DNA of 24,810 bases from Paramacrobiotus richtersi (GCA_034698045.1 JAQGAU010000698.1:1-24810), one strand, 5' to 3'; positions 10,601 to 20,400 are shown, numbered from the stretch's first letter. Program-made: numbers and translations. The notes: generated by a model not told the origin, from the letters alone.

Positions 10601-12763
10601 TCGGCCGCTTGTTCGGCGACTGCTCCGGCAGTTTTGGACGTGGCTCGAACGTAAGTGTCACATACAGTATCCCGTACAGTTACATCCCAAACGAGCGGTT
10701 TACTACGGAACCAGTTCATTCGGGTAGCTCCATCCGGACACTTACCATCCTCACGAACAAATCCAGCCGGCTCCGGATAGGCTTCGATGCCAGCGTTACT
10801 CAGCGATCGCAACGTAATATCGTTTATGCAGTTATGCCGTTCTCTCCATAACATTCATGCCGTTATGTTTAACACATAACACTAATACGAATGTCGTAAA
10901 CCGCATCATAATCCAGCTTTGCCATAGCATAACTGAAGCGACAGGCCTCTTTCAGCTTCCTGCCCGCTACAGTGAAAAACAGCGCTGCCCCCTACTGTGG
11001 CCGGGAATCGTTCTACATGAAAAATTCTTTGTGGGTTAATGTACCTTTCTTTCGACTTCCATGCTATTTTCCCACTGCTTTAGAGTGCAATCCAGAAACG
11101 TTCTTGAGTTGAAAAGTATCTGTAGTACTGAACAGTTGTAGCATAATACAGTTGGCTCTCATACACAAGATTGAGATCGTCAAAAGTTTGGTTACTAAAT
11201 CTGACGTTTAAAAAGTTTTGGAATTTACCGGAACTCATCATTGCTACGGTAGAGATACTCGTACTGTTTGTTAGTAAAGGTACAATAATGGCTTATCAGT
11301 GAATACGTTCCCTTCTCTGCCGCTGCAGTTGTCAATGCAGTCACCCCTGTTCCGCTGGATTAAATATTTTATAGTTCAACCATGGATAACTGTTTTCTAT
11401 ACATTTTCTTCTCCCTTAACAGGGTAAAATCAATTGAAGAGTATACTTCTCCATTTATTGTGGAGCCGGAATATCTAAAATACAACCATCTATCAGAAAA
11501 TCCCTTGCCAGACTTCCGGCACTGGCATACTTCCTGCGGACGCCGGTTCCGAGCGTTGAAACTGTGGTTTGTTATTCGAATGTATGGAGTTAGCGGTCTA
11601 CAAGAACAAATTCGGAAACAAGTTCAGCTGGGTGAAAAATTCGCAGAGTTAGTTGCGACGGAAACCAAAATGCAGATCGTTAGCAATAACATGGGTGTGG
11701 TTGGATTCCGGTTGAAGGTAAGAACTGTCCTGTCTGTGGTTGTGCGATAACTTTTTCATGAACTTGAGGACTGACAAGTAAATATTTTTGGGCAAGACTC
11801 AGGACTATTTAAAGGTCCCGTTATACCAGTATGATATAGTAAAGGCTAGCAACCTTTAGCAATTTTTTGTACGTTACCAGGCAAAAATGGTGAAAAGTTA
11901 TGAATTTTCGAATTATTAATGTGTAAATTGGGTTAACATAGTGGTCTACGGGAATCCGCCTAAGATAGCCTTGCTGATCCTTGCTTCGTAGAGGTATGTT
12001 AAGGAAACTTACGTATTAAGAACTTTGTAATTCATATAACTGTTCAACGTTTGTGCCTGGTAATGATTAATAAATCGCTAAATGTTCCCCGTATTTACTA
12101 GATCGGATACGGGACTTATTTATTTCTGAGCCCTACCCGAGAACACTTACTTGTGAGTTGCCTTATAAAGTGCGGAGATGTAAATCACCAAAAATGCTGA
12201 TAAAAACTTTAACACAGCCTTGGAAACATATTTCAACCAGGTTAGATTTACGCGTGATATGAAATATGGTACTTCATTTCACGATTTACGTAACATAACC
12301 TAAAACATTATCTCGATTCACATGTGTACACGTATAAGCGATGACAATAAAACTGAATAAATCAGTCAGTCTGTTCAAGGGCGTTAGTTCCAGTTCGTGT
12401 TTCATGATATGTTAACGTTTGCATGCTCTCCAGGGTCCTGATTATTTGACCCAGCTGCTGCTGACCGAAATCAACAAAACGGGAAACGTGCGCTTGGTAC
12501 ATACGAAAATCGACAATCGATTTATCATTCGCTTCGTGGCTTCCGGTTCGCGTTCGACGATGGAAGACGTGGAATATGCATGGAACACTGTCCGTTCTGC
12601 TGCTCACAGCGTTAGCCGTGCATTTGCTCAGCACACCCCGCCATCAAGAAGACGCTCAGAAAGCAACTGGAACAATGTGAACGAAAAAGGTAATTTACAT
12701 GACCGTGGACGTACGGGATCATTGTGGGTGACACCTTCGCCTTATTTGGATAACGATGATTAA
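7649..12763 (+). CDS. Aromatic-L-amino-acid decarboxylase family (group II PLP decarboxylase), intact copy
   Basis: Six exons, 7649-7861, 8507-8620, 8932-9174, 9745-10121, 11423-11717 and 12434-12763, give 523 aa with no internal stop; introns are GT-AG with phases 0,0,0,2,0. Motifs in order: FEDVMRDV (about 58-65), the substrate-side HWMSPHFHGYFPSGNS (74-89), TELEV and DWLAKML (exon 3), catalytic His192 in AHSSV, ATLGTT, PLP-binding Asp272 in HVDGAYGG, the Schiff-base Lys304 in SPHKW, loop Tyr333 in PEYLK and Gly355 in CGRRFR. Spacing matches animal AADC (Lys to Tyr 29; Tyr to Gly 22). His192 and Tyr333 indicate decarboxylase rather than aldehyde-synthase chemistry; Gly355 argues against histidine decarboxylase, which has Ser. 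The expected product is dopamine, serotonin or tyramine made in the cytosol. Oddities: DGAYGG and SPHKW for the usual DAAYAG and NPHKW. The C-terminus ends six residues earlier than the second copy, at a TAA where that copy has TAT. Confidence 0.88.
8198..8304. repeat. AT-rich alternating repeat in AADC intron 1
   Basis: The stretch is dominated by TATATA/TGTATA steps with small palindromes such as ACAGTGTATACATACTGT (8216-8233). A related stretch lies at about 18338-18416 in the second AADC copy, so it predates the duplication but has since changed in length and order. Confidence 0.5.
8350..8457. mobile_element. Small inverted-repeat insertion (MITE-like), AADC intron 1
   Basis: The 108-base segment starts AGTATGCTA plus a T-run and ends with an A-run plus TAGCATACT, so its ends are inverted repeats (9 bases perfect, then a T/A tract). 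An internal copy of GTAGCATA lies near 8420. The segment and its flanks are absent from the same intron of the second AADC copy, consistent with an insertion. I cannot see a clear target-site duplication, so the class is open. Confidence 0.45.
8766..8825 (+). promoter_or_regulatory. Paired CACGTG E-boxes and TATAAA in AADC intron 2
   Basis: Two CACGTGTG sites (8766 and 8787) are 21 bases apart, about two helical turns, followed by a half-site ACGTGTG near 8810 and TATAAA at 8820-8825. Part of the arrangement, a single CACGTGTGCA followed by ATAAAG, survives in intron 2 of the second copy (near 18740-18755). It could be an intronic enhancer or alternative promoter. This is inference from motif spacing only. 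Confidence 0.3.
9324..9351. repeat. Perfect 28-base palindrome in AADC intron 3
   Basis: GTTGCAACACACC (9324-9336), a 2-base spacer AC, and the exact reverse complement (9339-9351). It lies in a roughly 320-base stretch of intron 3 that has no counterpart in the second copy, just after two direct repeats of GGGTATTTTAAG. It may mark the edge of an insertion. Confidence 0.6.
10336..10854 (-). pseudogene. Relic of a retroelement-associated protein (C-terminal PDG...WDVT domain)
   Basis: On the minus strand, inside AADC intron 4, one reading frame carries a protein tail commonly found with retroelements of invertebrates: an RHNxINDI start, EPAGF then DGKCPDG, LVWDVTVRDT, an AG-A-AE-KKK stretch, then FVPLACESFG, LYKEIGRKL, TGESRS, FLFQRLSLEIMRGN. 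The order and spacing of PDG, WDVT, AE-K and QRLS-GN match that family, whose core resembles a PD-(D/E)XK nuclease fold. Two in-frame stops (TAG and TGA, about 10555-10585) interrupt it, so it is dead. It has no counterpart in intron 4 of the second AADC copy, which is 377 bases against 1301 here. The upstream part of such an element, including any reverse transcriptase, is not present. Recognition is from memory of the family; no search was run. Confidence 0.6.
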
Positions 12764-12859
12764 GCAGCCATGGGTTACTAAATGTACGAAGATTGGTTTA
12801 ATTCCCCAGAACCTGACTGGTGATGGTGACCTAAGCGTAAGGAAAAGCAATTTCTACTG

Positions 12860-12865
12860 AATAAA
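12860..12865 (+). terminator. Poly(A) signal of the intact AADC gene
   Basis: AATAAA lies about 97 bases after the stop and is conserved in the second copy (21222-21227) within the same TTTCTACTGAATAAACA context. Confidence 0.65.
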
Positions 12866-13986
12866 CAGAAGCTGTTTTCCGAAAACTGATGCTTGAAACT
12901 AACCCTTGTTGCTGACTATTTCACAATTTCTGACTGTAGCAGATTAGTAAAAAAAATTGACGAACCAGGTGTTTTGTGCAAGCATAGGTCCGTTGACCGG
13001 CCTTGCGGTGCATTTGAAAAGTAATCAATTTCTACATGAAAGGCATCCAGTGCATGGTCAACAAAATTTATACTCTAATTAAATTCGAAAGGGAGTAGAC
13101 AAAACATTTAAATCGTTAACCCAAAAAGCTGTTTTGCAACGTCAGCTGAGACCAGGAGAAAGGGCTCCTGCTCATTCGAGAGAAAGATAGAGCCGTAAAC
13201 AGGGCTTGGTCATTTGATCCAAGTTAGGTTGTACATGCCGCGTGTGAAATATGTTCGGGTCTGCCTGCAAAAAGTGCAACGGCGCATAGCTCCTTCAGAG
13301 CAGTAGATGCCAAATCATAACAATCCTCTCAGCACGTGAGGATGTTTGCTGTTCAAAAACAAGTCGTAATCGTACGAGAAACTACCTCAGAAAAGATCGT
13401 ACAGTTTGAGAGTTGAAAATCAAAACACCCATTCCCACACGAACACTCTGGAGGGCTAAATATCCGGCTGCACAAAGTTCTCGGTTATTTCCCTAACTGT
13501 TCCAATTCTTGCGAAGGTTGACGTTTGTTGATCCCCGCGGGCTGGCATATAAACACTGACTCCTGGACACTGACACACTCTCGTGGATATTCCTTGACTG
13601 TTCATCTGATTCACGAAATGCTTGTTATACTCCTGCACGCTCCTGCATTTTCTACACGGGTGATCCCTCTAACCTAAAATCTGCTGCGGTTTCTGCGCGG
13701 CGCGCAAATTACGCAAAGTTATCACAAATTTAGAATGCCACACTGCAGAATACTCTTTTCGGTAAATGAATAATCAAGCGAGCGCAGCGAGCGTTCTCTC
13801 CCCTCTAGAAAAAGATTGGTTCCTGTTACGGCTGGTACCCGGGCCGAGGTTCCTGACGTAATACCAAACCGAAGAGCAGCCCGTACCAAACAGACCGGTA
13901 TTGTACCGACAAACTGCAAACCGGTCAAACCGATTCGAACAGAACCAACCTACAACATCGAGTTCGGTTTTTGAGCTCTACGAGTT
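12866..13986. other. Spacer between the intact copy and the decayed copies
   Basis: This stretch has no counterpart elsewhere in the window that I can see. Its short open frames (60-68 codons) have no motif. GC content rises toward the right, with CCGG-rich sequence near 13830-13900 that resembles the adjoining minisatellite. Confidence 0.4.
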
Positions 13987-14229
13987 ATCGGGTTCCCGGG
14001 TTCCCCGTTTAACATAGAAGTGAATGGGCGAAGTATGGCTCCTGTTACGCGGAGTACCGGGTACTCGGGTTCTCGGGTTTTGCGTTATAACATAGAAGTG
14101 AACGGGCAAAGTATGCCACCTGTTACGCGCAGTACCCGGATACCCGGGTTCTCGGGTTCCCCGTTTAACATAGAAGTCAAAGGGCAAAGTATAGCTCCTG
14201 TTACGCGGAGTAGTCGGGTATCCGAGTTC
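13987..14229. repeat. 78-base minisatellite, about three units
   Basis: Units begin with AACATAGAAGT at 14011, 14089 and 14167, exactly 78 bases apart, with a partial tail before the first. Each has a GGGC-AAGTAT block, CTGTTACGCG-AGTA and a CCGGGT/TCGGGTTC-rich end. Because 78 is divisible by 3, long open frames appear on both strands. The array stops exactly where UNC93-derived sequence begins. Confidence 0.8.
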
Positions 14230-15325
14230 CGCTCTCTTTGTCGCATGACTGTATCCAAAACTATTCGACGTGGTACGCTGTATGGAAGATTGTCCAGGAA
14301 ATTTCGACATCCTGGAATACGGCAGACAATACGTGAAGCGATGAAGCGTACTGCGATTTGGGCAAATAAAGCGTCATCTGATATCCTACCTTTGACAGTC
14401 TTGCTTGTAGAGTTGACGGTTAGAGAGTGACCATAAACTGCCCACATGATGCCACATCCTACTCTCTATGGCTCCATGGTAAAGACTAAAGAGTGGTTTC
14501 CATTGGTCAAAAGTAAACAGGGTCATGGACAGGGTGAGGAACACTACGAGTACAATTTAGTCAAGAGATTCACAACTGTACTGATGTTGTTAATCTGTCC
14601 TTCCCCATAGCCGCATACGCAGTTATAACGTGGTTTCGAACTTTCGGCCAGACTTCAAGTTCCTGATGGGTCGTCTCACTCGTCTGCTCTTGTACGAGTA
14701 TTATAACAATAATTAATAAATGACCAAGAGAATGAGGTCTACGTCTTCACAGCTGTACCAAACAAAATTCGCATTTTGGAATGTATTTCGAAAACCGATA
14801 GGTTCACTGGATTTTTTTGATTGGCTAGAAGAGCTCGGCCACTTCAGTATTTAACATATATTTTCAGAATAATCTTGTCTTGTAACTATGTACATACAGA
14901 TATATTCTGTTACAAAATAATAGCCATGACCGCTTATTAAAATCACTGTTTTTGCGATTAAAGCAGTATATGTGTACACGTACTTCTCATTTGATTGTAT
15001 CGTTTTCGTTGTACGGCGCGTTTGGGCCCGACGCTGGCTGACTAAAACCAGTAGCTTCGCTGTTATAAACATGATTCATTGTTATCAGATGACGGCCATA
15101 GCATGTATGTCTTGTTACCACAAAACGTCCAGCATTACCAAAGGGGGCGACATCATATGCAAGAATATCGTCACATGCATACAGTAGATTATGTAAAGCG
15201 AAACTGGGGCCTGTTGTTCGAAAAACCCGGTTACCGACGTTGATAGCCAAGCAGGAATATCCGGTCGATGGCGGTCGTTGGTGTTCCCTGGAGTTATTAG
15301 CCATAAAACTCGAATGGTTTACTAC
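14229..15325 (-). pseudogene. UNC93-like gene fragment B1 (decayed duplicate)
   Basis: The segment matches copy A from about 5046 to 6090. Counterparts of UNC93 exon 7 (about 14277-14312) and exon 6 (about 14391-14545) are clear, with the conserved MW-VYGHSLTVNSTSKT reading. The exon 5 counterpart (about 15017-15050) has lost its splice-donor half by deletion, the start exon is absent, and indels shift the frame between motifs. It cannot make the parental protein. It ends beside the inverted-repeat element at 15336. Confidence 0.7.
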
Positions 15326-15335
15326 GATACGAGGA

Positions 15336-15779
15336 TCCGCGTGCTACGGACACGACTCTATAGGTCATCCGGACGTTTGCCTGAGCCAAGGAAGCAGTTG
15401 GTTTTACCGAGACACTTTTGCCGAAACTCAGTAAGCGTTTAGTCCAGCCGGACACTTTTGCTGGACTCTAGTAAGCGTTTAGTTCCAGTCGAACACTTCA
15501 GCCGGGGGCCAGGAAGCAGTGGATTTTATCCGGACACTTCTGCCGGAGCCCGTAAAGTGGTTGGTTCCAACCCGGACGCTTTTGCCGAAAGCCAGGAAGT
15601 AGTTGATTGGGAGCGTTTGGGAGCCGCGAACAAAACGCTTACTAAGCACCGGCAAAAGTGTCCGGGTGAAACCAACTACTTCCTGCGCGCCGGCAAGAGT
15701 GTCCAGATTTACCAGCTACCTGATGGGTTCCGGTAAAAGTCCGGATGACCTCTGGATTCGTGTCTGTATAGCACGCGGA
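15336..15779. mobile_element. Foldback element with long terminal inverted repeats and internal subrepeats
   Basis: The ends are inverted copies: TCCGCGTGCTA...GGTCATCCGGAC at the left and GTCCGGATGACC...TAGCACGCGGA at the right, about 45 bases with a few mismatches. Inside, a motif near CCGGACACTTTTGCCGGA recurs about every 40 bases in the left arm (about 15371, 15410, 15449, 15491, 15530, 15571) and in inverted orientation in the right arm (about 15650, 15690, 15730). This is the structure of a foldback or MITE-type non-autonomous DNA transposon. No transposase is encoded and no clear target-site duplication is visible. It sits between two UNC93 fragments. Confidence 0.65.
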
Positions 15780-15867
15780 ACTTCTAAGAACAGCATTTTT
15801 GAATGGGCAAAATGTACTCCGGACGGATTTTTTGCCCTCCGGACGGATTTGCCGGTCACATACAGAT

Positions 15868-16860
15868 ATGTGGGCTATGGCCTGGTATCTTCACACCTGC
15901 CAAATACTTGACAGAATCCGACTACAACTCGGTTTAAAACAACCAGCCGCTCTCTTATTACTTTGAAACGGCGTGTATATCCTACAGCAGTTCCGTAGAC
16001 TATTCGACATGGTACCCTGAATGGAAAATTGTCCAAAAAATTCCGACATTCTTGAAACATGCGTTCGGACAATACGTGAAGTAATGAAGCGACTGCGATT
16101 TGTGCAGATAAGTTCAAACGCCATCTGCTATCCCACCTTCCGACAGTCTTGCTTGTAGAGTTGACGGTCAGAAAGTGACCATAAACTGTCCACATGATGC
16201 CACATCCTATTCCTTGCGTTATGCTCCAAGGTATAGAGATCCATTGGTCGAAAGTACGTAAACCCTGTCTTGGACACGGTGAAAAACACTACAGTTTGGT
16301 CAAGAGATTGACAAATGTTGTTAATCTGCTTCTCGCTATTCTCGCAGAAATAGATCACTATTTCTGCAATTAAAGTTGTAGTATATGTGTATGGATACTT
16401 CTCGTTTGATTGTATCGTTTCGTAGTACGGCGTGCAACCGGTTTAAAACTTACATACCTGCCAGAAGTTTGGGCCCGACGATAGCTGACTAAAACCAGTA
16501 ACCCGGCTGTTATACAGTACGAGACATGATTCATTGTTATCAGATTTATGTCTTGTTACCAAAAAAATGTGCACTATTACCAAAGGTGGCGACAGCATAT
16601 TTCTATACGATATCGCCAGGGACGCTGAAATGCATTAGTTATATACAGCGAAACCCCGACATGTTGTTCGAAAAACCCATTACCGACGTTGATAGCCAAG
16701 CAAGTGCATGCGATCCTTGGAACTAAGCGTACGTACTATTAAAATTGTATAAAACTCGAATTAAGTAGGGCATCCATCACCGCCATAATGTAAACAGCAA
16801 GAAATTCGCTTACGGAGTCGTGAATGCTGTTTAGGAATACTGTCTACAATCACATTACCA
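15868..16860 (-). pseudogene. UNC93-like gene fragment B2 (rearranged duplicate)
   Basis: The left end (about 15868-15997) matches UNC93 exon 10 and its donor side (copy A 3979-4113), joined at about 15998 directly to sequence matching copy A from 5077. Exons 8 and 9 and their introns are therefore deleted. Exon 7, exon 6 and the exon 5 to exon 2 regions can be followed up to about 16860. The exon 5 counterpart has an internal deletion (GCCAGAAG for the longer parental stretch), and exon 1 with its ATG is missing because copy A 6346-7237 has no counterpart. It is non-functional as a protein gene. It remains head-to-head with the second AADC copy. Confidence 0.7.
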
Positions 16861-17202
16861 ACTAGCGATGGACCGGTTGTAAAGGATCTAACCAGGCACT
16901 ACGTTTTTGTTTAGCGTGAAAAGCTTATGCGGTCAAAGCTCTAACTGGAATCCATGAAACAAGCCAAAACAGGTACTTTGGTACGGTTTTCGCCTCCACA
17001 GGACAGATACGTCGAAAACATGTGTCAGATCCTAAAATTCATACCTGAAAGTGCCGTTGAAATGTATCTCAAGAAGCCGGAAAACTGTAGCCGTAACATG
17101 CGTCAGCAACGCAAGAAAAAATGTAAACCGATCTGTCTCGCGATTTAATTTGACACTTATTGATCACATTAAAAATGCAGCCTCATACCTGGAAGAATTT
17201 AT

Positions 17203-17208
17203 TATAAA
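17203..17208 (+). promoter_or_regulatory. TATAAA upstream of the second AADC copy
   Basis: Counterpart of the motif at 7395. The flanking sequence (ACTCAATCAACGTAAAG) is retained even though the farther upstream region and UNC93 exon 1 are deleted in this copy. Confidence 0.3.
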
Positions 17209-17468
17209 ACTCAATCAACGTAAAGTTACTGCTGGTACCGTTAATGTTTAATATTGGGCTTTTTCTGCTGCCCGAGTACGTAATCCTACTGGCACAAAAC
17301 AGGTAACTACCACTTGTGACAACTATGAAATTAGAATGTCTCAACTGGTCTCATACTACGACTGTTTGCACGCTACAGGCACAAGTTAAATCCTACGAAT
17401 TCGGATAGTTCTGTTTCCTTCCTCATTCCTGTTTTCAGTGTCTCGTCTTGGAATTTGTACGTTGTGCG

Positions 17469-20400
17469 ATGGAAGACGACGCAGACAAACTGGTTCTGTT
17501 TGGAGAGAAAATATGCGCATGGACTAAGAAATACTGGTGCGATCTGAGGGATGACAACATACACGTGGCGCCAACCGAATCCCCGGGAAGTTTATCCACA
17601 ATCCTTCCGAATGAGCCACCGGAAAAAGGTGACAGCTTTGAGGACGTGATGCGAGATGTGGATGCCCACATTATGCCCAGGGTGAGTAGTGCAGCGTCGA
17701 ACGGAAATGTCTTATAAAAATACAGACGTGGCCTTGACGAGGAGAAAACTACTCGTTTGCCCTTTTTGAAGGTCATCAATATATCTTGAAAGTATACATT
17801 GCACTAAAAATAAAGCAAAGCAAATACAAACTTATGCAACGAGAGTCTAAAACAGTTCACTCCAGTTAACGTTGTGGTGCATTCTGGTGGATACAGCATT
17901 AATCGTATGACGTGAAACCCGACGGTCAACCCAGGTCAATCAGGTCGTCGATCGTTTAGGTAGCAGCTCCATACATACTAATTACATTCTGCGAAGTTGT
18001 GAACCGGTCTTATCGACTGGACTTCGCTTTGACTTCTATTCATATACAGAATTGCAGCAAGCTAGTAAATCTTTAAATTTTCCTAGCAGTCCACTTATTT
18101 CTCGACACCGTTGCAGCATATGTATTTGGAGCTTTAGGGCTCTTGCCATTTGACATATAAAAGTAAAGGATAACTCATTCGGCCGTATATGATGCTTTGT
18201 TCAGCATGATCTTAAGCGAAATCCCCCGCGTATCAGACAACGGTCCAGCGAACCAACTCACCAGAGCCATGTCAGAACATACTGGAAATGTTTAGGTCAC
18301 ATACTGTAGGCACAGTGTAATGATCTATAATGCTGTAGGTATATATACGTTGTATATAGCTACATATATACGTTACACAGTATGTACATATATATGTGCG
18401 TTGCTCACTATATATTGTGTAAGAAGCGTAAAATAAACAGCAGCGAGCACAAAGACCTTTCTAGACTTTATTTGTGAATGTTAGATACTTCACTGGATGA
18501 GCCCACACTTTCATGGATATTTTCCTAGTGGAAATTCTGCTACATCATAGGCAGGCGATTTAGTATCCGGTGCTATTAACGCAATCGGCTTCTCACTGGT
18601 ACGTCTGCAATTTTTCCTTCTTAGCAGTCTAAATTGTTTTATCGACTGAGGCTGAGCGAAGGTCTTTTGTACCTCTACTCAACTCATGGATTACGTGTTG
18701 TGTGCCCGACGTTCGCTCGGTCACTAAGTGCACGAACGCACGTGTGCATAATAAAGAATTCTTCGCTCCGCTTCGGCCGACAGTCTTGGGTGAAATTAAC
18801 GCTAAAAAACATCCTGGCTCTGCCACAAAAACCGCCACACTTTACCATTTCTTCTTGTTCAGATATCCAACCCGGCCGGCACGGAACTGGAAGTTCACGT
18901 TCTGGACTGGTTAGCAAAAATGCTTAATCTTCCTGATGTTTTCCACTTGGAGCCAAAAAAGGCGGCGGAGGCGTAATAATGAGCAGTGCCAGTGAGTCGA
19001 CCTTTCAAGCGCTTTTGGCAGCGCGAGAACGTTTTATTGCCCTTTATCCCGAAGAATCTCCATTTACCGTCATGTCGAAACTTGTGGGCTACACTTCCAT
19101 AGAGGTCAGTACATGTATAGTTGATGCTTAGCAGACGCATGCGGGTGTACAGTACGTACAAAAGCTATGTCGACGGTTTGCAAAAACAAACCACGTTTCT
19201 ACATTGGCAAAAACGCACGAGATTTTTCATATAACTACGTGCAACTCTGAAAAGTAAAAGCACTCGGATCGACTGCCACTGATCGTCTTAGACCGCTTGT
19301 CAAAGCACGGTAATCAACAAAGTACAGCCGCATAAGCAGCACAAAACGCACTACTTATTCTCTGCTTATTTACGTTTAGAAAAGAAATGAAATATGAAAA
19401 GGTAGTTTCTTGCAGTCACTGATCTCCGCAATAGCCTAGAGTGATCGCTTTTTCGCACACGGTTCATGTTGAAATTCATGCCACTGTGTACGCATGCAGG
19501 ATGACACATCTATCGTCAAATGTCCGAGACTGTCAAACATCCGGTGAAACACAAACAAAACTTTAGACAGCATGACGAAGCACTTCTTCCTCATTTCATT
19601 GTCTGATCTGCTGTTGCATTCCCGGTAGGCACATTCCTCTGTGGCACGAGCTGGACTTCTTGCACGTTGCAAAATCCGTCTGGTACCACTTTTACGAAAA
19701 ACAAACGGAATGGATACGAACCAATTAAAGAAAATGATAGCTCAGGACGAAAAGGATGGTTCAATACCGGCGTTCGTATGCGCTACTCTGGGCACAACAG
19801 GAATGTGTGCATTTGATAATCTTTATGATATTGGTCAAGTCTGTCAAGAAAAGAAGATTTTGCTCCATGTCGATGGTGCATATGGTGGAAATGCGATGAT
19901 CTGCCCCGAGTACCAGCCACTGATGCGTGGTATCGAATTTGTCGATTCGTTCGTCGTGAGTCCCCATAAGTGGATGATGGTCAACTACGACTGCAGCGCT
20001 ATGTGGTGAGCGGCTTAACCGTGATTAATGAATGATGGTCAGACTTTCTGCCTTAAAGGTAGACAGTAGCCAAACTGAAACGATGCTCGAACCTGTCAGT
20101 CGGTGGACCAGCTGCATTCTACGGTAGCATTACATTTTATAATTTTTTCTACGTTCTGGACACTGCAATCGCTTTGGGCAGGAACAGCGCCTGTGTGAAC
20201 TCTTCACTTCTGCAGTATGACACTAAAATTCAAAAGCGGTTAGAAACGTCTTTGTCGATATGTATGCAGAAACAGCGTAAACAAGACTTTTATTGTAGAT
20301 TGTTTTCTTCAGTTTAACCATAACAATAATATGAATGTCGCAAACCGCACTGTTTTCTAAACATTTGCTTCTCCCTTTATAGGGTGAAATCAATTGAAGA

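Larger units (their letters stand above)
4564..12885. repeat. Segmental duplication, copy A (UNC93 5' part plus AADC, intact)
   Basis: This block is the best preserved of several related copies. Its left part (UNC93 exons 1-9, minus strand) recurs at 14229-15325, 15868-16860 and 21258-22606. Its right part (AADC, plus strand) recurs at 17469-21245. The match runs through exons, introns and 3' UTR, so it is a DNA-level duplication and not retroposition. The left edge is set by copy C, which joins at about 4564. A short piece from farther left (about 3979-4113, UNC93 exon 10) is also present in the second copy, so at least one duplication reached beyond 4564. Confidence 0.75.

Noticed and set aside
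9745..11717. Histidine decarboxylase as the identity of the AADC genes
   Set aside because: The residue aligned with AADC Gly354 is Gly (CGRRFR), not the Ser typical of histidine decarboxylase. Insect aldehyde-synthase identity is also disfavoured because the catalytic His is present in place of Asn.
13987..14229. Regularly spaced repeat that could suggest a CRISPR-like array
   Set aside because: The units are contiguous without unique spacers, the genome is eukaryotic, and there are only about three copies.
13978..14447. Long overlapping open frames on both strands (110-136 codons) across the 78-bp repeat
   Set aside because: They arise because the repeat unit is a multiple of three and lacks stops; the peptides are simple 26-residue repeats running into fragments of UNC93 sequence, with no start context or domain.
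15458..15911. Plus-strand open frames of 92 and 102 codons
   Set aside because: They lie inside the foldback element and the adjoining UNC93 fragment; composition follows the inverted subrepeats and there is no protein motif.
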